NCBI GenBank assembly: GCA_010356995.1
Contig: ML996697.1
Coordinates: 1 to 64,000 of the forward strand
Direction: 5' to 3'
Length of the DNA: 64,000 nucleotides
Source of the DNA: Trichodelitschia bisporula
Lineage: Eukaryota > Ascomycota > Dothideomycetes > Phaeotrichales > Phaeotrichaceae
Shown here in pieces: positions 12,529-24,222 of the stretch (its first letter is position 1; every line of letters starts with the position of its first letter). Position numbers and translations under genes: made by a program. The notes beneath the pieces were generated by a model. The model did not search any database, had not been told where the DNA came from, and saw only the letters and a program-made list of their open reading frames with translations.

Positions 12529-13047
12529 ATGGCCGAGCAAGACACATACACCAAGAACATCGGCTCCGCCGTGCACAAAGCCGCCGACGCCGCCGCCAAC
12601 GCCCTCAACATCGGCACCTCGGGCCTTGGGCACGACGGCACTGCGCGCCTCCACGCCGCTCCCCGCGCCGAACAGGAAGTCCTCGGATCGCACTTTAACA
12701 CCGGCACCACCTTCAACCCGGGCGCCGGGGTCAAGCAAGCGGTCGAAAACGCTGCGTCCGGGCTGCGGGCTGAGCAGGACGTGCATCAGAGCCATTTCGG
12801 GATGGGTCACGATGGGCAAGGACGGATGAAGGAGTTTGCGGCGCATAAGGGGATGGGTGCTGAGCAGGTGAGTTGACCTTAGGGTTAGGGTTAGGGTTTG
12901 TGGCATGGGCTGACTGGGTAGGATCGGTATGAGAGCCATTTTGGGGCTGGGAGGGTGGAGGAGGGGATCAAGAATAAGGTGAATAAGATGGGTGGGGCTT
13001 TGCAGGATAGCGTTGAGAGCAATAAGGGTGCGTCACATATGGGTTAA
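12529..13047 (+). CDS. Small hydrophilin-like protein with triplicated SHFGxG motif
   Basis: Exons 12529-12867 and 12922-13047 give 154 residues. The protein is hydrophilic, rich in Gly/His/Ala/Gln, with no membrane segment or signal peptide. A motif of the form AEQ(D/E)xxxSHFxxG recurs three times (about residues 67, 92 and 111). The intron splits the third copy right after AEQ. The first third (KNIGSAVHKAADAAANAL) is predicted helical. Similar small proteins occur across filamentous fungi and are usually annotated as hypothetical or stress-related; LEA/hydrophilin-like behaviour is inference from composition. Two CRE sites upstream fit stress control. The 54-bp intron carries telomere-type repeats. 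Confidence 0.75.
12879..12896 (+). repeat. Three TTAGGG telomere-type repeats inside an intron
   Basis: Three exact tandem TTAGGG units occupy a third of the 54-bp intron of the hydrophilin-like gene, followed by TTTG. TTAGGG is the standard telomere repeat of filamentous ascomycetes. Confidence 0.9.
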
Positions 13048-13608
13048 GCTGATGTTGGCTGGGACAGTGCTGTGGAGTGCGGATGTTATGTCTCTGATGT
13101 AGGGTACATCGTGGAGGCGTCAGCTGAAAGCCACAGAAGGCTCAGCATGTCGGACTAATGAACTGCTTTGACACTGTTTTTCGAAGCCGTACTGGTCTCT
13201 GTTCGCTTGCTTCATGATGTGGCCGTCCCGGTCGAGGAGTGAGGTCTGACAACACCTATGCCCACAGAATTAAATGTCCGCATCTGAGCTTGTCCGTTGC
13301 ATCGATATCGCTTTGAATCCGACATATGCCTCCTCTCTGCAGTTTGGAACTCCGGCAATGCAGTGTTCATTCTCCCAGTCCCCTTCTTTCCTCGAAAGGA
13401 CGTCTCGTTGGTACTACCACTAAATGCTCTCCGCTACTGAAGTGGTTGGCTCACAACAACGGATGATATTCTCCGGCAGTCAAAATTAAAGAATTAGCAA
13501 GAAGAAGGCAGTCAGCCTCCGGCCGTTCACTAAGTCGCGATCTTTCAAAGTCTTTCTTCCGAAGCTAAAAAAGCCTCGAGGACTCAACTGCTCGCCTCAA
13601 TCCCTCGT
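13048..13608. other. Intergenic between convergent genes
   Basis: Lies between the 3' ends of the hydrophilin-like gene and the TRM61-like gene. I see no open frame, RNA gene or notable repeat. Confidence 0.5.
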
Positions 13609-14925
13609 CTACGTCTTCATCTTGACCCACACACCCACAAACCCACCACCCACCACCCTCTCCCCCACCTTCGGCCGGCAAACCACAACCTCCCTTCCCA
13701 CCTCTCGCCGCACCGGCGCAGCCCGCACATCCCACTCGCGCCCCGCGCTCATGCCCGACGCAAGCTCCACCACCCGCTCTAGCACGAGCGGCAGTTTCTG
13801 CGCCCGCACGGCTTCGACGCATGCCACGATTTGCGTGACGCTGGGGCAGAAGACCACGACGCGGCCGCCGACGCAGACGGTGCGAGATATGAGCGGGAGG
13901 GCGGCGTCGGAGCCGGGGAAGTCGAGGGTTGCGTGGGCGATGAACGGGGTCGGGTCGGTGCGGGGTTCTGGGGGTGAGGGCGTTGATGATTGAGTTACTT
14001 CTGGGATTGCGTCGAGAGTCGCTTCGGGAGTGGACTCTGGCGTGACTTCGGGAGAGACTTCGGGAGTGGATTCGGGAGTGGGATCGGGAATGATGTTGAC
14101 GGGAACTTCAGGAGGTACTGCGGGAGAAGCCTCTCGAGGAACCTTAGAGGGGCTCTCAGGGGCATCCCCGTCGGAAACGGCCGGGGCAAATCCCCGCGAC
14201 TCCAGAAATGAACCCAGGTCTGAGATGTGGAAATCGACGTGGCCATAGTACAATCCGCGCCTAAAGCCGCGTACTATCTTCTGCGCCGCCCGTGAGTGCG
14301 CCGCTGCCACGTCGAGTGTGTGGATCACAGCCCGGCGCCTTGACTTCCAAGCGGCGAAGGCTTCCGCCGCGGCTACAGTCTCTGCATCTACCTCTGGCGC
14401 ATCGGCAGATCCACGGTCAGATGTACTTCTCCGCGGACGTTCAGCTGGTAGTGGAGGTGCAGGCTCGTTAGCGGCGTGGATGGCGCGCGCGAGATTCAGC
14501 GTCAAGGAGCCGTGCCCGGTGCCGACTTCGAGAATTTCCAGCGGATCGTCGTCGGTGCCGGGTGGTGTGACGTGGATGTCGAGCAGGCTGACGATCAGGT
14601 TTGCGTCGCCGGGGTAGATGGGTGTCACGCAGCGCGGAGTGAGGGTTATGTAGTCGGCGAGAGTGGGTTCGAATACTCGGTACACGGCTCGCTTGGTTGA
14701 TTGCACCGTTTCGCGCGGTGTCAGACCGATGATGGAGGAATGTGAAATGGTGCCGCCGTGATGATCGATCTTGCCGTCGGCGGCTAGCGGCTTCGTGAGG
14801 ATGCCGTCCTGGATGGAGGTCGCGTTGTATGGCCGGAGTACCACGATGTCGCCTTCGCGGATGCGGCCGTAGAAGCGCCGATGGAGCCGGGAGAGCGAAC
14901 AGCACGAGAAGGCCGATCGCTTCAT
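13609..14925 (-). CDS. TRM61-like tRNA (adenine-N1) methyltransferase, probably mitochondrial
   Basis: A single exon encodes 438 residues. The start (MKRSAFSCCSLSRLHRRFYG) is Arg/Ser-rich and lacks acids, as in mitochondrial presequences. An N-terminal GCD14-type beta domain follows (GDIVVLRP.., HHGGTISHSSIIG). SAM motif I is ILEVGTGHGSLTLNLA (about 128-143), and RAVIHTLDVAAAHSRAAQ fits motif II. The C-terminus ends GGGFVGVWVKMK, as in TRM61 proteins. The family makes m1A in tRNA (position 58); human TRMT61B is the mitochondrial counterpart. An unusual Pro/Glu/Thr/Ser repeat of about 80 residues (coded around 14170-13950) interrupts the catalytic domain. Its start lies about 300 bp from the divergent Dcr2-like gene. 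Confidence 0.85.
   Translation of the reverse strand: MKRSAFSCCSLSRLHRRFYGRIREGDIVVLRPYNATSIQDGILTKPLAADGKIDHHGGTISHSSIIGLTPRETVQSTKRAVYRVFEPTLADYITLTPRCVTPIYPGDANLIVSLLDIHVTPPGTDDDPLEILEVGTGHGSLTLNLARAIHAANEPAPPLPAERPRRSTSDRGSADAPEVDAETVAAAEAFAAWKSRRRAVIHTLDVAAAHSRAAQKIVRGFRRGLYYGHVDFHISDLGSFLESRGFAPAVSDGDAPESPSKVPREASPAVPPEVPVNIIPDPTPESTPEVSPEVTPESTPEATLDAIPEVTQSSTPSPPEPRTDPTPFIAHATLDFPGSDAALPLISRTVCVGGRVVVFCPSVTQIVACVEAVRAQKLPLVLERVVELASGMSAGREWDVRAAPVRREVGREVVVCRPKVGERVVGGGFVGVWVKMKT
13960..14170 (-). repeat. PEVTPEST-type coding repeat
   Basis: A degenerate 12- to 24-bp coding repeat gives an array of P-E-[VS]-[ST]-P-E units inside the TRM61-like protein, between the SAM-binding half and the final strands. 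It is in frame and low in complexity. Confidence 0.8.
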
Positions 14926-15225
14926 TATATACTGATTAGAGGCTGTGACACTTGAGCTCAGCTAAACGAAAGGTGAAATTTCAATTCGCATCTCGATCGA
15001 GCCGTCTGTTCAGTCGTCTCGTTTTTATATTCTGCCTTAAGGCCTGAGGCGCCAAAAGCCACACAGAGCAAGCGATCCCTGTCAGCCACAGCCAAGACCA
15101 GCAAACGGCATCCCCATCTCATTTCCATCCCCGTTGCCATCCCCACACTATCGTCACTTTACGGCAGCATCAGTATGGCTGGCTGCTCATATTCGACAAC
15201 CTGACATCATGACGCGCAGAATAGT
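14926..15225. other. Divergent promoter region
   Basis: Three hundred bases separate the start codons of the TRM61-like (minus) and Dcr2-like (plus) genes. No clear TATA box or repeat is seen. Confidence 0.4.
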
Positions 15226-16988
15226 ATGACCACTCCCCCTTTAACCCCGCCCCAACTAATCCCCCAGGTACGCACCGCGCTACAACTCGCCCTCCTTACA
15301 TCCCTCCTCTTCATCTCCGTCTGGCTCCTCGACTCCCGCTACCGCGTACTCCCCCAAACCATCCACAACCATCTCCCCATCCACCACCCCGGCCTCGTCG
15401 TAACCGACGTCGTGGTCCGCACATGCCGCTTCGGCGCCTGCGCCGTTGATCCCTCCTGGTCCCGCGTCGACAAAGACCTCTACCTGGGCAGCGCGTGGAT
15501 CACAAAGGCTTACGTCGATGTGCAACGCAAGCGCGAGCAGGACCTCACCCCGACGGACCGCGTCGTCGTCGACGTGCGCGTCGGCCGCCTCAACCCCGCA
15601 GCCAGCGACCCGCCGGCCAAGGACGAGAAGTGGGAGTCCCGGCAGGCGGGCTTGTGGGTCAAGCGCTCGGCGCGCCGTAGCGACTCCGACTCCGCACGCG
15701 CCGTCACCGCTGTCGATGTGCTCTTCGGCGCGGATGCGGTTGACCCGCGCCCCGGGTGGGAGATGAAGGATAGGCCGCTGGTGGACGGCGGCGGCGCGAT
15801 TGGCCCGCGGATTACGATTCGACGCGGCACGCCGGCGAAGGTGGAAAAAGTGGTGCCGCGAGTGCGGAAGGACGGGAAGTTCAAAATATTGCAGGTGTCG
15901 GATCTGCACCTTAGCACGGGAGTGGGTGTCTGCCGCGACCCTGTGCCAGCGAACGGCAAGTGCGAAGCTGACCCCCGCACGCTTGAGTTCGTGGGCCGGA
16001 TCCTGGATACGGAGAAACCGGACTTTGTGGTCCTGTCGGGCGATCAGGTCAACGGCGAGACCGCGCCGGACTCGCAGACGGTTCGTTATAATCGCAGGAG
16101 GTGACTACAGGGTATAGAAGCTAACGAGATAAGGCTATTCTGAAATTCGCCGAGCTCTTCATCAGCCGCAAGATCCCCTACGCAACAATACCCGGCAACC
16201 ACGATGACGAGGGTTCGCTGACGCGGGCCGCGTCGACAGAGCTACTCACAACACTACCATACTCCCTTACCGAAGCCGGACCGAACACCATCCCCGGCGT
16301 CGGCAACTACTACATCCAGGTGCTCGCACACAGCGGGCATCACGCCGCCCTAACCCTCTACTTCCTCGACACCCACGCCTACTCCCCCGACGAGAAGAAA
16401 TATCACGGCTACGACTGGATCAAGCCCGAGCAGATCCGGTGGTTCAAGGACACGGCCCGCGCGCTCAAGGCCGATAACGCCAAATACTCGCACATCCACC
16501 TCGACATGGCCTTCATCCACATCCCGCTGCCCGAGTACCGCGACGGCGGGAAACTCGTCGGCGAGCGAAGAGAGGGCGTCACTGCCCCGGCATACAACTC
16601 CGGCTTCCGCGACGCGCTCGTCGACGTCGGCGTCCCGGTGGTTAGCTGCGGGCACGACCACGCCAACGACTACTGCCTTCTGTCTGAGCCGGACACGGCT
16701 GGTGGCAAGAAGGATGCGGCGAAGCGCGCCGAGCCCGACCTGGCAGAGGGCGGGGAGGAGGCTGTGAAGCCGAAGCACACGCGCAACGACAAGATCTGGA
16801 TGTGTTATGCGGGTGGGTCGGGGTTCGGTGGGTATGGCGGTTATGGGGGGTATGTGCGGCGGGTGCGCGTGTTCGAGCTTGATGCGCACGAGGCGCGAAT
16901 TTCGACGTGGAAGCGCGTGGAGTGGGGGGATACGGAACGGCGGGTGGATGAGCAGGTCATCGTGGATGGGGGGAGGGTGGTGGGGTAA
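15226..16988 (+). CDS. Dcr2-like calcineurin-type phosphoesterase
   Basis: Exons 15226-16080 and 16134-16988 join in phase 0 to 569 residues. A hydrophobic segment near residues 20-40 (LALLTSLLFISVWLL) is a likely signal anchor. All metallophosphoesterase blocks are present: QVSDLHL (D-x-H), VLSGDQVNGE (GDxxN), TIPGNHDDEG (GNHD) and VVSCGHDHANDYC (GHDH). In yeast, Dcr2 is a phosphatase linked to cell-cycle start and to dampening of the unfolded protein response via Ire1; carrying this over to the present gene is inference. The C-terminus has a Gly/Tyr-rich turn (GFGGYGGYGGY), also usual in the family. Confidence 0.88.
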
Positions 16989-19900
16989 GCGATTGATTCT
17001 TTTGGTAGCGGAATTGTGGCAGGCGTTTTTTTTTGGTGGGTGAGGAAATGGTGCCTGGGGGTGTTGAATCACTGGATTATGGAAGCGGGTGTACGGTCTC
17101 ACTCGCTCTGGACGCGAGCCTGGGTTGCAAATTCGTACGGAACGTATGTCATTCTGTTTGTCAAGTCTGAATGCGGGAGACGTGGCAACCGGACACGCAG
17201 GCACGGAGCCTCCACCCAGCAACAGAGGCGAAAGCACGTGATGTCCCCTCGGCCTCGGACTCCTCGCCGCCAGCCTCGTAAAAGCAACCGCGCATCCCTT
17301 CCGCAACCAGCAACCAGCAGCCCAGGATGCGGATACCAGCCCGTTTCGGAGCCACGCAACCCGTCCTCGGCACCGTTGCCGTGCCCATGCGGGGTCCAGC
17401 GCGTTGCGATCCAGCCAGCCACACGCATGCTGGCTGCTGGCTGCTGCGCTGTTCGCCGTATGAGGACGGAGGTTGCTACGGAATGAGCGCGGGGTTTACG
17501 ACACTCTGGCGGCAGCGCCGGATGAGGTGTTTGTGTTTGCGCATCGGACGAATATGTGCAGTGGGTGCACGGACTTGCGGGCGTGCTCCCTGGGGGGGAT
17601 CGGCGGGCTGGTTCTGGACGGGGGCGGCGGATCGGGAGGGGTGAGGCGGGACGGGAGATCATGGTAAGCTCCCGCGCTTAGGCGTATCGCACCGGATAGA
17701 GGGACATTATGGCAACACCGGGCTTGTATCACGTCGAGATGTGTTCTACGGCTTGCGGGCTGCTGCCATTGAGGGAACTGGTTATCTTCTTCACGCTTGA
17801 TACTGCCTGTTCTCCGTCTACGCCGCTGACAGGATACTCAGGCTCGGTAGGGGAGGGAGGCATCACATTCATTCGGATAGCACTTTGGTGGTGAGTTGGC
17901 TAATGGGTGGGATGTTCAGTGTTCGAGGGCGGATAGGCGCGGCGCCGGCGGGGATTTTGGGAAGGGATCGCTGGTGCGGGAGATATCTGACTGGGGCTGC
18001 GGACGTGGGCTGTTACGGTGAGGCGCGGGAGAAGGTGAAGGCTTTCGACGTTGGAAGCTGAAGGTTCGGATTTGGATACGGGTGCGGAGCAGATTGGGAC
18101 GGCAGGGAGAGATGGATTGGGACGTTACCCTGGGCTTTCGGTGGCATCATCCTGGTTACCTATGCGTTACATGAAGCAGCATGCTCGACAAGCGAGTGGC
18201 GATGGGCGCAGGCTGCGGTATCTGAGACATGCGGGGCCTCGAGGAGGATGGTGTTTCGTCGAACGGGGCGGGAGATGGGCGGTTCCGCGCGTTAAAGGTG
18301 CAGTGAGCGGGCGCGGGCGCGGCTCTGCAGGGTGAGTGTTTGCAAGGTGGGGGACCGGGAACCGGGTTGAGGGCTGGCCTGCTGGAGGATGCGGCTAGAT
18401 GGAGCTGGACGTTCTAGCGGGTGGGATGGGCAGTTATTCCGGAGTTCGAGGCTATCGGACGGGTTATCAGATAACCTCACTTCACAGCTGGCTGGGGAGG
18501 GGGATGGGGAGCAGAGATGCGGAGATGGATGGATATATCGGTCCACCGCGGTCGGCGCATGGGGTTTTGGATAGCCGATATGGTACTCGATTGAGATGGG
18601 GCTTGTGTTGCGCTATGGCGGTTGATGAACGGCCGGGGAATTTGCAATTGGACGGAGGGAGGCCCGGTGTGGTTGGTAGGTCGGAGGTTTTGAGATTGAA
18701 GAGCCGCTGGCTTTTTTTGTGGCTAGAGCGGGGGAGAGGGAGGGGTGGTGGAGTGGAGGGGTTGAAGCAATGAAGAGAACGGAGACTCCCGTGATAAGTT
18801 CAACGCGAGAGAGAGAGAGTACCGGTAGTGAGAGAGAGTCGAGATGTGGCTGGGAATGATGACAGTGGAGATGAGACGAGGCTGGCCCGGGCGACTCTTT
18901 GGTGAGAGTGTTCCTGGGCCTTGCCAGGTGACTGATAGGGGATAGTGTGGGGGGCCTCACCGCTTTCGGGTTAGGATGGGGGAATTATTGGTGGGATCTC
19001 GGTACGCGAGAGACGTGGAATGGGACGATGGGAGCCTATGATTCATCCAGAGGTGGGTAGGGGGGTTGCTTCGTTGGGAAGGATGCCTTGCTTATCAGGT
19101 TCGAGACGCGCGTTCGAAGCCAGCTGCGACGCGTCAAAGAAATGCCGACATGGAAGAGGATAAGATGCACTATGCAACTGCGTGTCTCTCCTCTGCAGCA
19201 ACTTGCGACGTACAAGTTGCTCCGTACCCTTGAGATATTTGCGGATTGCCGATTCTTCGGAATTCACATTGCGGGTCCAGCCCTTCCCCTTTGGGATCGC
19301 TTTTCTCTCGTCACTCGGCTGCTTTCTGTCGTCAGTTCTCGCCCGTTTTCCATCGAGCGTCATGAACGACCAAGCGAACAGGTCAAGGCATACTGTCAGC
19401 CAGCCTGGAATCCGGCCGAGAAGATCAAAGAAAAGTTGCCCGTATCGCAGCCAGCCATGGTTCCATCGCTCTCCCGGCCGGTGGCGCCGTGTGGTGCAGA
19501 TTGCCGCTTTACCGTGGACCGTTTGGCTGGGCGTGCATCACTTCGCAGGTTGCTTGTGCAGTTTGCAGTTTACGGCGGAGAGAGAGTGCGCTCAGAGTGG
19601 AAGAGACGGAGTCCGGCGGGGATTTTCATGACCGCTTTTGGCACCGATGTTAGAGGATCCTTGGAGCAATTCTCCCTCTTTGTCTCTGCAGCCTCGTCAT
19701 TCAGCTCCCATCTGTTCCACCGTGGTCCACTTTCCATCCAGGTATTTCCCAGGAAGATGGGCGACGATGGGGCTAGCTTCTGTTACACTAAGGCGTGATG
19801 CTGTACAGCAGCTACAGCAGCTATCTTGCCGCCGTACCGTATCTTCACAATCCCGAGTCAACGACTCAACTCCACTCCCACTCCACCACCCATTGAAGCA

Positions 19901-20608
19901 GCAATCATCGCTATGCCCTGTCAATCAAGCACACAATCAATCAGTCAATTGCAACTGGGTGGTGGCCTGTCGTCATGACTCTCTCTACTCTCTCCAAAGT
20001 ACCAAAGAACGCCCGTGTTTGAGCCCACCAGCCCTCACCAGCCCACCAGCCCACAACGCCTCAAACTTATCCGCCCAGCCCCGCGCCCGGCACACCCAGA
20101 GGCCCGACGCCGCCCGCCGACGACGCCGCCGACGCCGCTCATCTGTCTGTGAGGTGTTTGAGTTCCCTGCATAGCACGCAGATGGGAGGGTGTAGGGGAA
20201 TCAACTGCGGGTGCTTCGGTAAAGCAAGAGAACAGCAGAGACTGAAGCCTGTTTCGCTGTCAACTCGTGCTGCCGGCGTGCATCTCTGCTGCTTGCTGCG
20301 TGTACGGCGTGTGGATGTGGGAGCTGCTTGCTGGCTGATGCCACTCCCGACCTCCTACAGTACTGTGTACCCTCCTCCACAACTTCCCGTGCGTGCCGAT
20401 GTTGGCTGGCGGCTGCATGGTTGGATGTGCTGTTAGACTTTTTTTTTTCTTCCTTAAACTTACTCGGACACACTTCAACGTCCATTCCCCCCATATAACC
20501 GCCGAACGTGCCGCTCCCGCGTGTGTCTGAGCTGGTATGGTGGAGAAGTTGGCATCTCTTCCCTTCAACCCCCCATGATCTTCAACCCACATCCCCATAC
20601 AGCAACCC
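16989..20608. other. Long gene-free interval
   Basis: About 3.6 kb without a convincing protein. The plus strand is strongly purine/G-rich at roughly 17.9-19.0 kb, with a GA microsatellite near 18807-18820 and AGAGAGAG near 18830. It turns pyrimidine-rich at about 19.8-20.6 kb, just before the DUF8004 gene, as in fungal promoters and 5' leaders. GCTGGCTGCTGGCTGCTG occurs near 17430. Short open frames here lack family signal. It may be the extended regulatory region or a spliced leader of the downstream gene. Confidence 0.45.
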
Positions 20609-23581
20609 ATGATGATCCACGCCCAGGCTCATCAGCTAGGCGGGTCTAGCTCTGGCCTTCCCTCTGGCTCCTCAGTCCATGCTAGTCCAGGACCCGTACC
20701 AAAGCGCCACCGATGGACCATCGCGCTGCACAGCTCTCTGGAGTCGTATCACCCCGACGGCACCGCTGCTCTCGTTCAGGCTGCCCACGCCGCCGCCGCC
20801 GCTCCCCTCCTCACGTCCTCTGTGCAACATTCCACGCTGCTCGGCAACGGCACCGGCGGTAGCACCACCCTCCACAACAATAACACCTCCTCCCTTCAGC
20901 GCTCCCGAGCCCGCGTTCGCCCCGTCTCCGCCGCCGTCTCTGCTCCACACTCGCGCGTCACCAGTCCCGAATCCTCCCCCGAGCGTCCTCAGTCTGAAGG
21001 CACCTCTACCCTTCAGCGTGCTGCTACATTTTCGCGCCAGTTGTCCGGCCGCTCGCGCAAGCTGCCTACCATCATGGAGACGAAGAATACGACGTCAATT
21101 GAGAGTCTCCGAACCCGAATGCGGACGGGCGCCGTGCGTCGATGGGATGGGAGAGTGAGGGCAGTTGATGCGTGGGATGGTCTGCGACGGGTGGGTCCTT
21201 TCCTGAAGCTGATGTTGAACTTGCATTGAGCATTGAGCTTGTGTGCTTGAGCTTGTGTGCTTATGCTGACCAAGGCTAACTATCCCCAGGATCCTGAGCT
21301 GTGGTTCGCCAATGGCAATTGCTACGTCCATCTCTATGCCCGCGGCCAGTCGCGTCGTGGCCCGTCCTTCCGCGTACCACTTCGCGCGCTGCAGGACGCA
21401 CGCTTCGACCGCATCTTCAGCCTCTTCTACGCCCAGGCGACGAAAGAGGTCAACAGCTTCAACCCCACAAACCCAGGCGTCATTGAGCTCTTCATCCCAC
21501 CACCCGATAACCTCACCAAAGACGCCGCTTTCGCGTGGCACCTCACGACACGAAACTTCTTCGCCTTTCTCTTCGGCAAGCCGCTCGTCGGCAGTCTGCT
21601 CGGCCGCGCCATGGTCGATTTGCAGGACCGTCTGCAGCTGCTGCGGCCGGATGCGGCGAGGAACCAGCGTGAGGTGATGGCGTATCTCGAGGGCATGGGA
21701 TATCTCGAGTTCGTCCACTGTCCCGAGTACGCTTTGGCGTTGCTGCACTACGCCGAGAACTTCCGCATCGGAGATCTTTGGATTGATGCTTTTGTGCACT
21801 GCGTCGGCATGAACGACCTCATCGAGTCAAACTCGCAGCTTCAGGCCGTTTCGCCGGGGACCAGGACCCTCGTCGCGCGGGCGTATGCGGAGATGGACCT
21901 GCATCTGACCGGCGTGACCAAGGCCCTGAGCAACTTCCTCGAGGAGGACTTCGGCCCGACGTACCTGGGCCTTAGCCACGGCGCTCGCGCCCACCTCGAG
22001 CGCTTCCGCTCGTTTCTTCATTCCTTTTACGTCGAGAAATTCGGCTACTGGCCCCCTCCCGCGGGAAGTACCTTCTCCAAGGCCCTCTACCGCTCCATGT
22101 ACTTCGACTTCCGCAGCCTCTACGACTACCTCGTCGACCTCGACTCCACCGACTCCTTGCAAGACCAAAAGCCCGCATCAGGCGGTATCTGCGTGCTACA
22201 AAACGTTCAGGCCTTCGATAGACGCCACCACTACGTCCCCCTCCCGCACCCCAACCCCCTCCTCCCAGACACATCCGACACGCCCAAAGGCCCAGCCCCC
22301 CGCACGCTCATCGGCCTGCGCATGCCCCGCGGCCCCTCCCGCTCAGAGCGCTACGTCAACGCGCGCGACGCCCTCCTCGCCGCGGCAAACAGCCACGACC
22401 TCGCTACCGCCAATGCTCCGCTCGTCAAGGCATACCGGCGCTTCGAGCGCGACTGCACGCGCCAGCCGGAGGAGAAGGTGTCTATTGCTGATGCGCGCAA
22501 GGTGCGCTGGATACTCATCTACGGGAGTTTGCAGATGCTAGTGTCCGTTATTCGCGCGCCGAAGGAGGTGAGAGATACGGAGTCCGCGAGTTATCCGCTT
22601 TGCGCGCTCGTCGCGAATCTCCCGCCCTGGCTTGAGGTGCCCGATGAGCCGGCCACGCCGCTGCGCAGCAGTCCCGTCGTTGAGCCGCTTGAGGCGCCTG
22701 GCCCGCCTGTGCCGGCCGTCGCTATTCAGCCGGACTGCGACACAGAGGCCTTCCCGCGCCCTTCTGAGTCACACCACCAGTCCGCGTCATCAAATCCACA
22801 CCGCGTCAGCGCGCTCTTCCGCAATACCTCCCTGCGCAGCGTCAAAGCGCTCTCCTTTTCTGGCTTCGTGGCAAGACCTAAGCCCGCTTCTGCACCGGTG
22901 AGGCCTGCGGGGCCTAATTTCTGCGAGATTTTGGTGCAGGGGTATGGGAACGGGCTGAATCCCGCTGTTGTGGGCGGGGCGGAGATGGAGCAGCGCCAGA
23001 ATGCTGTTGAGCTGCCTACGCCCGGGCCCAGTGCGCCAGGGAGTCCCAAGAAGTTCGATGAGAAGAAGTTCGATGAGCCGATGCCGGTTGAGTTGCCGGC
23101 CAGTGTGCCGACGGAATTGCCGGCTGCTGTACCGCGGATGGGGCCCGTGCGGCCCGTGCATCCGCCTCGCACGTCCAGTTTACGGGCGACGAGGCCGGGG
23201 AGTCGTGGGGTTAGTCGGCCGGGCTCGCGGGGGACGTCGAGGCCGGGATCGCGGAGTGGTGTGCCTTCCGTTCCCGTGGTGCCGGCCCCGACGCAGGTGC
23301 ATGAGATGGAGGCGGAGGGGCGGACGCGGACCCCGATTTTGGACGCGATGGATGTGGATAAGGTGCATGATCCGGTGCCGGGCTTGGAGGAGGGCGGGCA
23401 TGATAGTCCAAGTGAGGGGAGTGGGGAGGAGCCGCGGACACCGGTTTGGAGTCGGGAGGGGACGCCGCCTTTGGCGGGTAATGGGGTGGTGGGTATTGGG
23501 GTTACGAAGGGGGGGAAGAAGATTAGGCGGAGTTTGAGGGGGAGTTTGAGGAGGTTGGGGGGGAAGGAGGTTAGGGTTTGA
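20609..23581 (+). CDS. DUF8004-type fungal protein
   Basis: Exons 20609-21190 and 21290-23581 join in frame (..GLRR / DPELWF..) to 957 residues; the 99-bp intron is long for this window. The N-terminal 190 residues are Ser/Thr-rich and disordered. The conserved core begins with VRRWDGRVRAVDAWDGLRRDPELW and continues GNCYVHLYARGQSRRGPSFRVPL, the signature I associate with DUF8004 proteins of Pezizomycotina. Helical segments follow (MAYLEGMGYLEFVHCPEYALALL). The C-terminal third is disordered and ends in a basic Arg/Gly/Lys tail. It contains an RPGSRG[VT]S repeat (three copies, about 23,190-23,260). Molecular function is unknown. Confidence 0.85.
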
Positions 23582-23934
23582 TGGCATTCACTGGTATTTC
23601 TTTGGTACGGTTTTTTTGGGGGGAGGGGGTTTTGCTTTGCTTGGAGCGCGGCGTTGGGATGGTGTTTGGCTTGCTTCGCTTTTTGATGGGTAAAAGTCGG
23701 CGTTTCGGGCGTGGTGTGGTGTGGTGTGTGGGTGTGTGATACCATCGTTAAGACGCCTTTTTTTGAAACGGGATCGGGCTGGTCTGGACTGGATAGGGGT
23801 TAGCTAACGCGGACGCGGGATATGTAGATCGAGCGTAGGGGATGAATGCATGGCAGCTCGCGATCTTGAGTTGTGCTTGGTGTTTGGTGCTCTGTCTCGT
23901 GAAGTCATCATATCCTATTCCGGAGGAATTGCTT
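23582..23934. other. 3' flank of the DUF8004 gene
   Basis: G/T-rich sequence with GTGTGGTGTGG runs (about 23712-23735). No gene seen. Confidence 0.4.
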
Positions 23935-24222
23935 ACCCGGTACTCAATTGGCTACCCGGTACTCAGTACTTAGCTTACTACCCCGCCCTCCGACAGCTAC
24001 CCAGCCTTTAGACATCTACCCGGCGCTGAGACAGCTACCAGGCACGTAGACAGCTACCCGGCATTTGGGCAGCTACCCGGAACTTAAGCAGTTACCCGGT
24101 ACTTGCCTAGCTACCCAGCACCCCACCGGCTACCCGGCACTTATAGAGCTACCCGCTACTGACTTAGCTACCCGGCACTTACACAGCTACCCCGAACTGA
24201 GACAGTTACCCGGTACTTAAAC
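23935..24222. repeat. 19-bp minisatellite, about 15 degenerate copies
   Basis: Tandem units of consensus ACCCGGCACTTAGACAGCT run head to tail. Most are exactly 19 bp and differ at a few positions; one or two early units are longer. The conserved core is GCTACCCGG. There is no coding signal. Confidence 0.92.

Noticed and set aside
17473-17667. Short ORF with two cysteines and Gly-rich tail
   Set aside because: No start context, no homologous pattern, and it lies in G-rich sequence where open frames arise by chance.
22726-23745. 339-residue minus-strand ORF over the DUF8004 gene's 3' end
   Set aside because: Antisense of the disordered C-terminus; Pro/Ser/Gly-rich with no domain.
23935-24222. 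CRISPR-like array
   Set aside because: Units are contiguous and degenerate, without unique spacers, in a eukaryotic genome; it is a minisatellite.
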